Source: Mixta calida
GTDB lineage: Bacteria; Pseudomonadota; Gammaproteobacteria; Enterobacterales; Enterobacteriaceae
Assembly (NCBI RefSeq): GCF_002953215.1
Contig: NZ_CP026378.1
Location: 310,001-374,000 of the forward strand
Reading direction: 5' to 3'
DNA: 64,000 bases
A program made the position numbers and the translations under genes. Below the pieces are notes generated by a model. The model saw nothing but the letters and a program-made list of their open reading frames with translations, did not search any database and was not told the origin of the DNA. Position 1 is the first letter of the stretch. The number at the start of each line of letters is the position of its first letter. Positions 19,955-29,655 of the stretch are shown here, one piece after another.

Positions 19955-20428
19955 ATGGCATTTAAAACTCTTTCCCTTTTCCCTGATGTCACCGACAGCC
20001 TGTTTTCCGATCGCTTTAACCGTATCGATCGGCTGTTCAGCCAGTTAACCGGCGATGCGCCGCTCAGCACCACGCCAGCCTGCGACATTAAACGGCTGGA
20101 TGAAAGCCACTATGCTATTACGCTCAGCGTGCCGGGCTGGAAAGAGAGCGAGCTGGAGATCAGCGCAACGGGCGGGCAGCTGACCGTCAGCGGCAAACGC
20201 GCGGAAGAACAGAGCCAGCAGGATGAAAAAAGCGGATGGCTGCATCGCGGCATCAGCCGTCATAACTTCAGCGTCAGCTACGCGCTGCCACAGCATGTGA
20301 AGGTAGAGCGCGCGCGGCTGGAGAACGGCCTGCTGGAAATCGCGCTTTATCAGGAGATCCCGGAAAGCGAGAAACCGCGCAAAATCGCTATTGAAAGCCA
20401 GCAGCGCGTCATTGAACACAATGCTTAA
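19955..20428 (+). CDS. Small heat-shock protein (Hsp20/alpha-crystallin, IbpA-like)
   Basis: A 157-residue holdase chaperone. The alpha-crystallin domain covers about residues 35-140 (YAITLSVPGWKESELEISAT, GWLHRGISRHNFSVSYALP), with the conserved ARLENGLLEIAL near its end. ATG 19955 directly follows a strong AGGAGG site; the frame opens 105 bases earlier, but that part is leader. Neither ibpA nor ibpB partner is adjacent, and it is more divergent than core IbpA, so I leave the symbol empty. Heat control is suggested by the sigma-32-like promoter and the leader hairpin. Confidence 0.9.
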   Translation: MAFKTLSLFPDVTDSLFSDRFNRIDRLFSQLTGDAPLSTTPACDIKRLDESHYAITLSVPGWKESELEISATGGQLTVSGKRAEEQSQQDEKSGWLHRGISRHNFSVSYALPQHVKVERARLENGLLEIALYQEIPESEKPRKIAIESQQRVIEHNA

Positions 20429-20443
20429 TGACTGCATTCCCTA

Positions 20444-20466
20444 CCCCGGCGCCGCCGGGGTTTTTT
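20444..20466. terminator. Terminator after hsp20
   Basis: CCCCGGC (20444-20450), GCC loop, GCCGGGG (20454-20460) and six T. It lies between the convergent hsp20 and metallo-hydrolase genes, and its T tract touches the latter's stop codon. Confidence 0.85.
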
Positions 20467-21298
20467 ATGGCCTCAGCGCCTGCATCCGTTCCAGCTCCCT
20501 GGCGTCGTGACTGCAAAACAGAGTGATATTGTTCTGTTGGTTGAGCGATAGCGCACGCAGCCGCTGCTGATTTTCGCGGCGCGCGGCGTTGTCCGCCGCC
20601 ATCATCCATTGATAAAAGCGCAGCCCCGGCGTGCATTGACGCTCCTGCTGATACATTTCGCCGCGATAGAACCAGGCATCACCGCCGTGCAACAGCCAGC
20701 CGTCGCGCTGCTGGATCGCCACGCCCGCATGACCCGGCGTATGGCCCGGCAGCGGGACCAGCAGAATTTCCGGTGGCAGCCCGTTTAGCGCGCTGACGGC
20801 GGAAAAGCCCTGCCAGGTATCGCCCTGCGCCTGGTAAGACTGCCAGTGCGCCTGCGCAGGCCACTGCGCGGGGCGATAGCGACGCTGTTGCAGCCAGCTG
20901 TCGCGGTGGCGAATGGTTTCCAGCTCCTGCTGCATGACATGCACCTGCGCGTGCGGAAAATCGGTCAGCCCGCCGGCGTGATCGAAATCGAGATGGGTTA
21001 AGACGATATGCCGTACATCCTGCGCCTGAAAACCGAGACGCTGCACCTGAGCCAGCGCGCTGAGTTCCGGGCGGCGCTGAATGTTGTTGAACAGGCGGAA
21101 GAAGGTCGCAATACGTGAATCGTGACGGCGCAGATCCTGTTCGCCAAAGCCGGTATCCACCAGCACCAACCCGTCACGATCGGTTTCGATCAGTAAGCAG
21201 TGGCAAACCAGATGGGCATGCAGCCCTTTGCTGAAACCGTCAAATAGCGCGCCGCCAAAAGGACACATAGAACCACAGCTCAGGTGGTGTACCCGCAT
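20465..21298 (-). CDS. Metallo-beta-lactamase-fold hydrolase
   Basis: A 277-residue MBL-fold metallo-hydrolase. The metal motif HLDFDH (HxxxDH) occurs in VLTHLDFDHAGGL. Further ligands are in PLPGHTPGHAG and LHGGDAW, and the last histidine in FCSHDARELE. The layout resembles quorum-quenching lactonases and related hydrolases of the AttM/AiiA group, but the substrate cannot be assigned. ATG 21298 follows GAGGAGGAAGG. No signal peptide. It is divergent from the second alcohol dehydrogenase. Confidence 0.87.
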   Translation of the reverse strand: MRVHHLSCGSMCPFGGALFDGFSKGLHAHLVCHCLLIETDRDGLVLVDTGFGEQDLRRHDSRIATFFRLFNNIQRRPELSALAQVQRLGFQAQDVRHIVLTHLDFDHAGGLTDFPHAQVHVMQQELETIRHRDSWLQQRRYRPAQWPAQAHWQSYQAQGDTWQGFSAVSALNGLPPEILLVPLPGHTPGHAGVAIQQRDGWLLHGGDAWFYRGEMYQQERQCTPGLRFYQWMMAADNAARRENQQRLRALSLNQQNNITLFCSHDARELERMQALRP

Positions 21299-21504
21299 AG
21301 CCTTCCTCCTCAAGGTTAAAAGGTAAGTGTGGGCGGTAATCGGCCTGCAAGCCAGACGGCAACTTTCGGAACAATCGGGCGCCCATGAGGCGCGCTTTCG
21401 TCCCGCTGCGCCTGTTGATCGCCTGAATCGTTTCTAAACTTACCTTCTCATGGGCCGCGTCAGCGGCCCGCACTGATGAAACGCAACGCGTAACCGGAGG
21501 TCCT

Positions 21505-22731
21505 GTGAAAGCTCTTGTCTGGCATGGCGTCGGCGACATTCGCCTCGACGATGTTCCTGAACCCCGCATTGAAACCCCGGACGACGCGATAGTCAGGCTG
21601 ACCGCTTCGGCTATCTGCGGCACCGATTTGCACTTTATCCGCGGTACCTTCAGCAATATGCGTCAGGGCACCATCCTGGGTCATGAAGGGGTAGGAATTG
21701 TGGAAGCGCTGGGCGATAACGTCCGCAACTTCGATATCGGCGATCGGGTAGTCGTCTGCTCCACCGTCTCCTGCGGCTACTGTCCTCCCTGCCGCGAAGG
21801 CAATACCGCCCAGTGCGATAACGCCAATCCCAACGGCCCGGAAGCGGGCACCTGTTTCTTCGGCGGACCGGAAGCCACCGGCCCGGTCAACGGCCTGCAG
21901 GCGGAAAAGGCGCGCATCCCTTTCGCCTCTAATACGCTGATAAAAGTGCCGCCTGAGGTGAGCGACGATCAGGCCATTCTGATCAGCGATATCTTTCCTA
22001 CCGCCTGGTTCGGCGCCGAGCTGGCCGATATTGAGCGCGGCGATATCGTAACGGTTTTCGGTGCCGGGCCGGTCGGACAGTTCGCCGTCGCCAGCGCGCT
22101 GCTGATGGGCGCGTCGCGCGTTATCGCCATCGACTGCCATGAGGATCGGTTAGCGATGGCGCGCCGTCAGGGCGCTTTTACCATCAACTTTGATAAAGAA
22201 GATCCCGTCGCCACGATTAAGAAGCTGACCGGGGGCGTCGGCGCTGACTGCGCGATAGATGCCGTAGGCGTCGACAGCCAGCATGCCCACAGCGGCCCGG
22301 CGGCGGCGCAGGCCAATGAAGAGGCGGATAAGTTCCGTCAGGAAGTGGCGCAGGTGGCGCCGCAAAACGCGGAGCATCAGCATGTCGACGATGGTAACTG
22401 GGTGCCGGGCGACGCGCCGACCCAGGCGCTGGAGTGGGCTATCGCCTCGCTGAAAAAGGCTGGCACGCTGAGCATCATCGGCGTTTATCCGCCGGAAGCG
22501 GAAACGTTCCCTATCGGCATGGCGATGAACAAAAATCTGACGATGCGCATGGGCAACTGCAACCACCACACCATTATTCCGCAGCTGCTGGAGCTGGTGC
22601 GGATGGGCGCCATCGACCCGGTCGACGTATTGACTCAGGTCGAACCGCTCAGCGACGTGGTTTCCGCTTACAGGTCGTTCGATAAGCGCGAAGCGGGCTG
22701 GATTAAAACGGAGCTGTTGCCGCAAAGCTAG
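21505..22731 (+). CDS. Zinc-dependent alcohol dehydrogenase, formaldehyde-dehydrogenase-like (second copy)
   Basis: A 408-residue paralogue of the product at 4263-5456, sharing the start pattern MKAL.WHG and the same ligand spacing. Catalytic zinc is C38 and H60-E61, structural zinc C90, C93, C96 and C104 (CGYCPPCREGNTAQC), nucleotide site GAGPVG 186-191. An insert of about 30 residues after GVDSQHAHSGP is typical of the glutathione-independent formaldehyde dehydrogenase-like group. It starts at GTG 21505 after CGGAGG. Substrate unknown; aldehyde detoxification is plausible. Confidence 0.87.
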   Translation: MKALVWHGVGDIRLDDVPEPRIETPDDAIVRLTASAICGTDLHFIRGTFSNMRQGTILGHEGVGIVEALGDNVRNFDIGDRVVVCSTVSCGYCPPCREGNTAQCDNANPNGPEAGTCFFGGPEATGPVNGLQAEKARIPFASNTLIKVPPEVSDDQAILISDIFPTAWFGAELADIERGDIVTVFGAGPVGQFAVASALLMGASRVIAIDCHEDRLAMARRQGAFTINFDKEDPVATIKKLTGGVGADCAIDAVGVDSQHAHSGPAAAQANEEADKFRQEVAQVAPQNAEHQHVDDGNWVPGDAPTQALEWAIASLKKAGTLSIIGVYPPEAETFPIGMAMNKNLTMRMGNCNHHTIIPQLLELVRMGAIDPVDVLTQVEPLSDVVSAYRSFDKREAGWIKTELLPQS

Positions 22732-22741
22732 GAGATAAGCC

Positions 22742-22772
22742 AAAAAAAGCCCCTCGCTGAGGGGCTTTTTTT
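22742..22772. terminator. Bidirectional terminator between dehydrogenase and proP
   Basis: GCCCCTC (22749-22755) pairs with GAGGGGC (22759-22765), with seven A before and seven T after, so it works on both strands for two convergent genes. Confidence 0.9.
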
Positions 22773-22773
22773 A

Positions 22774-24279
22774 TTACTCGTTAATGCGCGGATGCTGTTC
22801 AATCAGATGCTTGCGCTTCTCTTCCAGCTTCGCGATCTCTTCCGTAATATCATCAATCTTCTGTTCGATATTGTCGTGATGCTCTTGCAGGATTTCACGC
22901 GCTTCTTCAATATCCGACGCCGCTGGCGTTGCGCCTTTCAGCGGCTTGTTAGCGGTTTCTTTCATCGTGATGCCGGTAATCAGGCCGATAACCGCAATCA
23001 CCATCAGATAATAAGCGGGCATATAGAGGTCGTCAGAGGCCTCTACCAGCCAGGCGGCGACGGTCGGCGTCAGACCGGCGATCAGCACGGAAATGTTAAA
23101 GGCGCTGGCCAGCGCGCTGTAGCGGATATGAGTCGGGAACATCGCCGGCAGGGAAGAAGCCATCACGCCGGTAAAGGAGTTCAGGATCACCGCCAGCATC
23201 AGCAGACCGGCGAAAATCAGCCCCAGCACGTTGCTGTTAATCAGCATAAAGGCCGGGATCGCCAGCACCAGCAGCGCGATGCTGCCGATAATCACAAACG
23301 GACGACGGCCAAAGCGGTCGCTCAGCAGGCCCATCACCGGCTGCACGAACAGCATGCCGATCATGATGGCGATGATAATCAGCACGCCATGGTCTTCAGG
23401 ATAGTGCAGATTATGTGACAGGTAGCTCGGCATATAGGTGAGCAGCATGTAGTAGGTGACGTTGGTCGCGATCACCAGACCGACGCAGGCCAGCAGGCTT
23501 TTCCAGTGCTTGGTGGCGATTTCCCGGAAAGAGACTTTCGGCCCTTCGCGCAGACCTTCGCGATCGCCCTGTTCCAGCTTTTCCACATGCTGTTGAAACG
23601 CTGGCGTCTCTTCCAGCGCATGGCGCAGATAGAGACCGACGATGCCTAACGGCAGCGCCAGGAAGAAGGGCAGACGCCAGCCCCATGAGAGAAAATTCTC
23701 TTCGCCGACGATGGTAGAGATGAGTACAACCACGCCCGCGCCCAGCACGAAGCCGGCGATGGAGCCAAAATCGAGCCAGCTGCCCATAAAACCGCGCTTA
23801 CGGTCGGGAGAATATTCCGCCACGAAAATCGAGGCGCCGGTGTACTCGCCGCCGACCGAGAAGCCCTGCGCCATCTTTGCCAGCAGCAGCAGCACTGGCG
23901 CCCAGATGCCGATTGAGGCGTAAGAAGGGATCAGACCGATACAGAAGGTGCTGATCGACATGATGACAATAGTAATCGACAGGATTTTTTGGCGGCCATA
24001 CTTATCGCCCAGCATGCCGAAAAACAGCCCGCCCAGCGGACGGATTAAAAAGGGAACGGAGAAGGTCGCCAGCGCAGCGATCATCTGAACGCCGGGATCG
24101 GCGCCGGGGAAAAAGACTTTACCTAAGGCGTAGGCGACAAAGCCATACACGCCGAAATCGAACCACTCCATCGCATTACCTAACGACGCAGCGGTAATCG
24201 CCTTGCGTAAACGCGCATCATCGATGATGGTTACGTCATCAAGCGCAATAGGTTTGACACGCTTCCTACGTAGTTTCAT
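22774..24279 (-). CDS. proP: Proline/glycine betaine:H+ symporter ProP
   Basis: A 501-residue major facilitator transporter, the length of E. coli ProP. Family segments AITAASLGNAMEWFDFGVYG and LFFGMLGDKYGRQKIL are clear, with twelve hydrophobic spans. The C-terminus (about 455-501) is an extended helix with heptads (EEAREILQEHHDNIEQKIDD, then EEIAKLEEKRKHL) that forms the antiparallel coiled coil tuning osmotic activation. It imports osmoprotectants when osmolality rises. It is separated from uxuA by a 489-base region. Confidence 0.95.
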   Translation of the reverse strand: MKLRRKRVKPIALDDVTIIDDARLRKAITAASLGNAMEWFDFGVYGFVAYALGKVFFPGADPGVQMIAALATFSVPFLIRPLGGLFFGMLGDKYGRQKILSITIVIMSISTFCIGLIPSYASIGIWAPVLLLLAKMAQGFSVGGEYTGASIFVAEYSPDRKRGFMGSWLDFGSIAGFVLGAGVVVLISTIVGEENFLSWGWRLPFFLALPLGIVGLYLRHALEETPAFQQHVEKLEQGDREGLREGPKVSFREIATKHWKSLLACVGLVIATNVTYYMLLTYMPSYLSHNLHYPEDHGVLIIIAIMIGMLFVQPVMGLLSDRFGRRPFVIIGSIALLVLAIPAFMLINSNVLGLIFAGLLMLAVILNSFTGVMASSLPAMFPTHIRYSALASAFNISVLIAGLTPTVAAWLVEASDDLYMPAYYLMVIAVIGLITGITMKETANKPLKGATPAASDIEEAREILQEHHDNIEQKIDDITEEIAKLEEKRKHLIEQHPRINE

Positions 24280-24768
24280 ATCATTCGCCCTGTTTGCTGA
24301 TTTAATCTTAATATCCTCAACGGCGCGAACCGGAGGCTGAATCGAGTCAGATCGCGGCGTTGAGAAAATTTTTATTGTTGGCTGTGCGCCAGCTCAGTTT
24401 CTAATCAACTGCAATAATAACGTAACGCAATGATTACTTTCTGATTCCACAGTATATCGTCAGAACGGGGAAAATGTCATATTCCCGCTTTTCCCTTCCG
24501 CTGGGCAGCTGGAAAAACCCGTTGTGACAGGGATTAACCTCATACTCTGCTGAAAATCACCGCATAAGCTTCTGTTAAACCGTAGCAGTAAAGGCGGCGG
24601 TTTTCCGCTGCTGAGGCGGTGGTTAGAGTGAGAAATGTGATGGGCTTGTTAACTTTGGATGTCGGGCATCCCAGGGCAGGGGACGCCCGCTCACATCTTA
24701 TCCAGCGGAACGGCAGGAATGTGTATGACACATCACCGCTTTCAATGAAACGCGTTAGCCTGACGCGC
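24280..24768. other. Intergenic region between proP and uxuA
   Basis: No gene is supported. It contains the proP promoter region at the left; it also contains the tail of the uxuA transcript. A TGTGT-ATG-ACACA palindrome lies at 24720-24732, just past the uxuA stop. A minus-strand frame of 79 codons (24540-24779) starting inside uxuA has no ribosome binding site and no recognisable content. Confidence 0.5.
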
Positions 24769-25953
24769 TCAGTCGGCAAAAAAGCACTGCTTTAACGCCA
24801 CTTCCACGCCGCGCAGTTCCGCCAGCCCCTTCAGACGTCCTATGCCTGAATAGCCTGGGTTGGTTTGCTTATGCAGGTCATCCAGCATTTGATGGCCATG
24901 GTCCGGCCGCATGGGAATGGCGCGCTGCTGACCGGCGCGACGGCGACGCTGTTCTTCCTCAAGGATAACGTTGATCACGCCAACCATATCGACATCACCG
25001 CCAAGATGTTCCGCTTCATGGAAGCTGGCGGGATTCTCTTCGCGTCGGGTGGATCGCAAATGAACAAAGTGGATGCGCTCGGCGTAGGTTTTCGCCATCC
25101 GCACCAGATCGTTGTCGGCGCGCACGCCGTAAGAGCCGGTGCAGAAGGTAAAGCCGTTGTGGATGCTGTCGACCGTCTCGGTCAACCATTGCATATCTTC
25201 CTGAGTGGAGATAATGCGTGGCAGGCCGAGGATCGGGCGCGGCGGATCGTCTGGATGCACCGCCAGCATGATGCCGACCTCTTCCGCCACCGGCACGATG
25301 GCGCGTAAAAAGGCGGCCATATGTTCGCGCAGCTGCGCTTTATCGATGCCGTCATACTGCGACAGCTGCGCCTGGAATTGCTCCAGCGTGTAGCCTTCTT
25401 CCGCGCCTGGCAAACCGGCGATGATATTACGCGTCAGGGTGGCGATCGCTTCCGGGGTCATCGCGGCGTAATAGTCGGCCGCCTGACGCTGTTCCTCATC
25501 GCTGTAGGCATCACGCGCGCCGGGACGCTGCAAAATATGCAGCTCAAATGCGGCGAACGCCACGGCGTCGAAGCGCAGCGCGCGCACGCCGTTCGGCAGC
25601 TGCCAGCCCAGATCGGTGCGGGTCCAGTCCAGCACTGGCATAAAGTTGTAGCAGACGGTATCGATGCCGCAGGCGGCGAGATTGCGCAGCGACTGCTGAT
25701 AGTTGGCGATATAGCGCTGCCAGTCGCCGCGCTGGGTTTTGATCGCCTCGTGCACCGGCACGCTTTCCACCACCGACCAGTACAATCCCTTCTCCGCCAG
25801 CTGCGCCTGGCGCGTCTGAATTTCCTCTTTCGTCCAGATCTCGCCGTTGGGAATATGGTGTAAAGCGGTAACAATGCCGGTAGCGCCTGCTTGTCTGGCG
25901 TCATCCAGCGAGACGGGATCGTTAGGGCCATACCAGCGCCAGGTGTGTTCCAT
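24769..25953 (-). CDS. uxuA: Mannonate dehydratase UxuA
   Basis: A 394-residue enzyme converting D-mannonate to 2-keto-3-deoxygluconate in glucuronate catabolism. The start [20 protein letters not shown], the [17 protein letters not shown] block, the HLRST motif and [11 protein letters not shown] (metal ligands) match the E. coli enzyme, as does the length. The frame opens at 26031, but ATG 25953 fits the family and follows a GGAG site. No uxuB or uxaC is adjacent. A divergent GntR-type regulator gene probably controls it. Confidence 0.95.
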   Translation of the reverse strand: MEHTWRWYGPNDPVSLDDARQAGATGIVTALHHIPNGEIWTKEEIQTRQAQLAEKGLYWSVVESVPVHEAIKTQRGDWQRYIANYQQSLRNLAACGIDTVCYNFMPVLDWTRTDLGWQLPNGVRALRFDAVAFAAFELHILQRPGARDAYSDEEQRQAADYYAAMTPEAIATLTRNIIAGLPGAEEGYTLEQFQAQLSQYDGIDKAQLREHMAAFLRAIVPVAEEVGIMLAVHPDDPPRPILGLPRIISTQEDMQWLTETVDSIHNGFTFCTGSYGVRADNDLVRMAKTYAERIHFVHLRSTRREENPASFHEAEHLGGDVDMVGVINVILEEEQRRRRAGQQRAIPMRPDHGHQMLDDLHKQTNPGYSGIGRLKGLAELRGVEVALKQCFFAD

Positions 25954-26185
25954 AAAGGCTCCTGTAGAGGTTTTTTCACAGTCCGGCAGGCTGATGTTCT
26001 TTACCGCCGGTCCGGTTAATGAAAAGGCCATTGGTCAGGCCGCTGGGCCAGAATAGGGCAGTTTTAGCGTAAAAAAGTTGATGGTTATCGCAATATGACG
26101 CACTGCCGCCGATACAATGGTGCGGTTGCGGCAATATAGCCTGGCGCCGAACAAGACAGGCGTAACTGAAAAACCGGTGAGCGTA

Positions 26186-26872
26186 ATGACCCTGGGTACC
26201 GTAAAAAACGAACGTCTTTATCGTCAGATCTCCACGCTGATCAGCGCGGCGATCGTGCGCGGCGAGTTTGCGCCCGGCGCGCCGCTGCCGCCGGAGCGCG
26301 AGCTGGCCAGGCAGTTGAATGTCAGCCGTTCCTCAGTGAGAGAGGCGCTGATCGCGCTGGAGGTCACCGGCTGGGTGACTATCCGCAGCGGCAACGGCGT
26401 GTTGGTAGCCGATCCGCTGCCGCTACAGCCGGAGGAGGAGACGGAAACCTTCAGCCTGCGTGATTTAATTAAGGCGCGGCAGAGTTTTGAGGCGATGACG
26501 GCGGAGCTGGCGGCACGTCATGGCACTGAATCGCAGCGGCGCGAGCTGCTGGACGTTGCCGAACAGCTGACGCGCCACAGCGTTAACGACGAGGCATTTT
26601 TGCAGCAGGATAAGCGTTTTCATCTGCTGATCAGCGCGATGAGCGGCAATGAAGTGCTGCGTGAGATGATGGAACACCTGTGGAATATGCGCAAAAGCCA
26701 GCGCTTCGTGCGGCTGGAAAGCCATTTTGCCGATCGCGACTTTCCACGCGAGCTGAACCGCGATCACCAGCTGATCGCCAGCGCCATCGCCGATCAAAAC
26801 CCGATACTGGCCAGGAACAGCATGGCGCTGCATTTGCAGCACGTGTACGACCATCTGTTCCCGGAAGCCTGA
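26186..26872 (+). CDS. GntR/FadR-family regulator (UxuR/ExuR-like)
   Basis: A regulator of about 228 residues. The winged-helix domain is at the N-terminus (PPERELARQLNVSRSSVREA, WVTIRSGNGVLV). The all-helical FCD effector domain follows (FHLLISAMSGNEVLREMMEH, then DRDFPRELNRDHQLIASAIA). In family members such as UxuR and ExuR, hexuronate derivatives bind this domain and release DNA. The position divergent from uxuA supports control of mannonate or glucuronate use. The frame is open from 26117; ATG 26186 is my choice, but the start is not certain. Its stop is one base from the convergent yhhT-type gene. Confidence 0.82.
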   Translation: MTLGTVKNERLYRQISTLISAAIVRGEFAPGAPLPPERELARQLNVSRSSVREALIALEVTGWVTIRSGNGVLVADPLPLQPEEETETFSLRDLIKARQSFEAMTAELAARHGTESQRRELLDVAEQLTRHSVNDEAFLQQDKRFHLLISAMSGNEVLREMMEHLWNMRKSQRFVRLESHFADRDFPRELNRDHQLIASAIADQNPILARNSMALHLQHVYDHLFPEA

Positions 26873-26873
26873 T

Positions 26874-27917
26874 TCAGCGTTTGACCACCGGGCGGCCGTT
26901 GCCCAACAGAATAGCCAGCTTGCTGCCGCCGGGCGTAGTCTCCATCAGGATTTTACAGACGCTGGTCAACGGCACCGATAACAGCATCCCCACCGGGCCC
27001 AACAGCCAGCCCCAAAAGATCAACGACAGAAACACCACCAGTGTGGATAAGCCCAGGCCGCGCCCCATTACGCGCGGTTCCAGCATATTGCCGAACACCA
27101 TATGAATGGCGCTGAACAACGCGGCCACCAGCAGCGCGTCATAAAAATCATTCAGCACCAGCGCCTGAATAAACGGCGGGATGCCAGCGATAATCGGGCC
27201 AATATTGGGAATAAAGTTCAGCACAAAGGCGACCACGCCCCAGAACAGCGCGAACTTCACGTCCAGCAACAGCAGGGTCAGCCAGACGGCGAGGCCGGTA
27301 ATCAGGCTAATCAGCGTTTTCAGCGCCAGATAGTGCGTCACGCCTTTCAGCGCCTTATGCAGCCCGGCGATGCGGATCTGCGGGTTAACCAGCGCGTTGC
27401 GCAGCTTGTAGGGCAGGTGGCGCACCTCAAACAGCATAAAAATCACCGTCATGATCAGCAGAATAAAGTTGCTCATCGCGCCGGAGAACTGCGTCAGCAC
27501 CATGGTGGCGACGTTCATGATGGCGTTCGGATCGAGTTGTTCCGCCAGCGCGCGGGTGGAGACGGGAATGTTCAGCCGCCCGGCGTAGTGCTGGATAACG
27601 GTAAGTTTCTGTTCAAGGATGGTGCGTATCTGCGGGTAGACCAGAGAGAATTCGTTGACCGAGCTGGCGAGCATCGCCACCAGCATCAAAATCACCAGCA
27701 GCACCACAACCATCACCAGCGTAATGGCCCAGGTGCGTCGCAGGCCGCGGCGCATTAAGATATTCACCAGCGGGTTAAGAATAATCGCCAGAAAGATTGC
27801 CAAAAGAAAAGGAACGATAATATCCGAAGCGGCGCGGATGCCTGCCAGAATAACCACCAGCGTTGCCATTTTGAGCAACATATTCTGTCCCATTTTTTCC
27901 TGCTGTGGCGCAATCAT
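26874..27917 (-). CDS. yhhT: AI-2E/PerM-family membrane transporter YhhT
   Basis: An integral membrane protein of about 347 residues with about seven to eight hydrophobic spans, ending in a conserved transporter region (GLGLSTLVVFLSLIFWGWLL, GPVGMLLSVPLTSVCKI). The start MIAPQQEKMGQNMLLKMATL corresponds to E. coli YhhT. Family members export small molecules or act as Na+/H+ antiporters; the substrate here is unknown. ATG 27917 follows GAGGAAG; a frame nine codons longer is unlikely. Confidence 0.9.
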   Translation of the reverse strand: MIAPQQEKMGQNMLLKMATLVVILAGIRAASDIIVPFLLAIFLAIILNPLVNILMRRGLRRTWAITLVMVVVLLVILMLVAMLASSVNEFSLVYPQIRTILEQKLTVIQHYAGRLNIPVSTRALAEQLDPNAIMNVATMVLTQFSGAMSNFILLIMTVIFMLFEVRHLPYKLRNALVNPQIRIAGLHKALKGVTHYLALKTLISLITGLAVWLTLLLLDVKFALFWGVVAFVLNFIPNIGPIIAGIPPFIQALVLNDFYDALLVAALFSAIHMVFGNMLEPRVMGRGLGLSTLVVFLSLIFWGWLLGPVGMLLSVPLTSVCKILMETTPGGSKLAILLGNGRPVVKR

Positions 27918-27955
27918 AGCTTCCTCGATCAATAATTCCGGCACAAAAAGTGTAG

Positions 27956-28150
27956 CCGCTAACGGTCGCTAACGCGCTGATATTTTTCGTTAACCTGTAC
28001 GCAACGTCGCATGGCCGGGATTTTTACAGCGGCGTGGTGGCGACCGCTGTGCCTTATAAGTTTATGGATGGTTACCGCAGCCTGATCCAGCAGTTTTCCG
28101 AAGCGGAAGAGGCGCACGCTGGCGACTGCGGCGCGCAGAGTTATCGCTGA
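27956..28150 (+). pseudogene. Possible 3' gene remnant, unrecognised
   Basis: A frame of 64 codons ending at TGA 28148-28150 has protein-like composition (NLYATSHGRDFYSGVVATAV, MDGYRSLIQQFSEAEEAHAG, DCGAQSYR) but no ATG, GTG or TTG start with a ribosome binding site at its beginning. It sits between two genes that flank each other directly in E. coli. It could be the truncated end of a lost gene or simply a chance frame. I do not recognise the sequence. Confidence 0.25.
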
Positions 28151-28257
28151 CGAAAATAAACCAGGCATCTGCGGGCGCGCTTTGTTTGATCGCCGCTGAA
28201 TAAATCGGCGTATAGTAATCCCTTAGCCTGTTAACTATCTGTGACGAGCCAAAATCT

Positions 28258-29457
28258 ATGCCTGAACAGCCCGCTGCGGAAACGCCGCAAAGCGCCTTTC
28301 GTCTGAATCAGCGTATTCTCTCCGTTGTTGTGTTCAATTTCGCCAGCTATCTCACCATCGGCCTGCCGCTTGCGGTATTACCAGGCTACGTGCATGACGT
28401 AATGGGTTACAGCGCTTTTTGGGCGGGACTGGTGATCAGCCTGCAATACCTCTCTACGCTGCTGAGTCGGCCTCATGCCGGACGCTACGCCGATGTGTGG
28501 GGGCCGAAAAAAGTGGTGGTTTTCGGCCTTGGCGGCTGTTTGCTGAGCGGCGTCTGCTATGCGCTGGCCGCTGTCAGCGCAGGCTGGCCGCTGGTGAGCC
28601 TGGCCCTGCTCTGTATCGGACGGCTGGCGTTAGGCATTGGACAGAGCTTCGCCGGCACCGGCTCGACGCTGTGGGGCGTGGGCGTGGTCGGTTCTGCGCA
28701 TATAGGCCGGGTGATTTCATGGAACGGCATCTGTACCTACGCCGCGATGGCGCTGGGCGCCCCGCTGGGGGCGCTGATTTATCATCTGGGCGGCATATTG
28801 CTGCTGGCGGGAGTCATTATGCTGATTACCCTTGTAGCGATTGTGCTGGCGCTGCCGCGTCCGGCAGTAAAGGGAAGCAAAGGCAAACCGCTGCCGTTTC
28901 GCGCCGTGCTGGGCAAAATCTGGCTTTTTGGCCTACTGCTGGCGATGGGCTCGGCAGGATTTGGCGTAATCGCTACCTTTATTACGCTGTTTTATCAGGC
29001 GAAGGGCTGGTCGGGCGCCGCGTTTTCACTGACGCTGTTCAGCCTGGCGTTTGTCGGCGCGCGCCTGCTGTTTCCCAACAGCATCAACCGCCACGGCGGT
29101 CTGCGGGTGGCGCTGGTTTGCTTTGCGATAGAGGCGCTGGGCCTGTTTATCGTCTGGCTCTCCTTTTCGCCCTGGCTGGCGAACCTGGGAGCGTTGCTGA
29201 CCGGCGCGGGTTTCTCGCTGGTCTTCCCGGCGCTGGGCGTGGTGGCGGTGAAAGCGGTGCCGCAGCAAAACCAGGGCAGCGCGCTGGCTACCTTTACCGC
29301 CTTTATGGATCTGTCGTTAGGCATTGCCGGGCCAGTCGCCGGGTTTATCATGAGCTATGCAGGCGTGCCGGTGATCTATCTGCTGAGCGGCCTGCTGGTT
29401 TGCCTGGCGCTGCTGCTGACATGGCGCATGCGGGATCGCGCTATGGCGGTGGAATAA
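28258..29457 (+). CDS. yhhS: Major facilitator transporter YhhS
   Basis: A 399-residue twelve-span MFS protein of the YhhS/arabinose-efflux-like group. The A-motif region RPHAGRYADVWGPKKVVVFG follows the second span, and GIGQSFAGTGSTLWGVGVVG is strongly conserved in YhhS. Role in the family: probable efflux of sugars or herbicide-like compounds; not established. ATG 28258 has only a weak GACGAGCC-type site. It marks the left border of the inositol gene cluster, since dcrB follows it closely in E. coli. Confidence 0.9.
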   Translation: MPEQPAAETPQSAFRLNQRILSVVVFNFASYLTIGLPLAVLPGYVHDVMGYSAFWAGLVISLQYLSTLLSRPHAGRYADVWGPKKVVVFGLGGCLLSGVCYALAAVSAGWPLVSLALLCIGRLALGIGQSFAGTGSTLWGVGVVGSAHIGRVISWNGICTYAAMALGAPLGALIYHLGGILLLAGVIMLITLVAIVLALPRPAVKGSKGKPLPFRAVLGKIWLFGLLLAMGSAGFGVIATFITLFYQAKGWSGAAFSLTLFSLAFVGARLLFPNSINRHGGLRVALVCFAIEALGLFIVWLSFSPWLANLGALLTGAGFSLVFPALGVVAVKAVPQQNQGSALATFTAFMDLSLGIAGPVAGFIMSYAGVPVIYLLSGLLVCLALLLTWRMRDRAMAVE

Positions 29458-29583
29458 ACGGCGGGCTCCTGAAGCTGCGCCAGAAAGCCACGTTATGAAG
29501 CGGCAACATAAAGCCGCCTTATAAAGTCGCGGTATAACGCAGGGCGGAATCAGCGAGGCCACGCCGCCTCAGAGCCAGCGCAT

Positions 29584-29606
29584 AAAAAAGGCCTCCAACC
29601 GAGGCC
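29584..29606 (-). terminator. Terminator of the iolI-like gene
   Basis: On the minus strand GGCCTC, loop GGTTG, GAGGCC is followed by six T. It lies about 50 bases after the iolI-like stop codon. Confidence 0.8.
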
Positions 29607-29655
29607 AAAACAAACAAAGACACAAATAACAGATAACCCCTGAGAACCGCCGACG

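Noticed and set aside
24540-24779. 79-codon frame after uxuA as a possible uxuB remnant
   Set aside because: No resemblance to a dehydrogenase and the start is within uxuA without a ribosome binding site.
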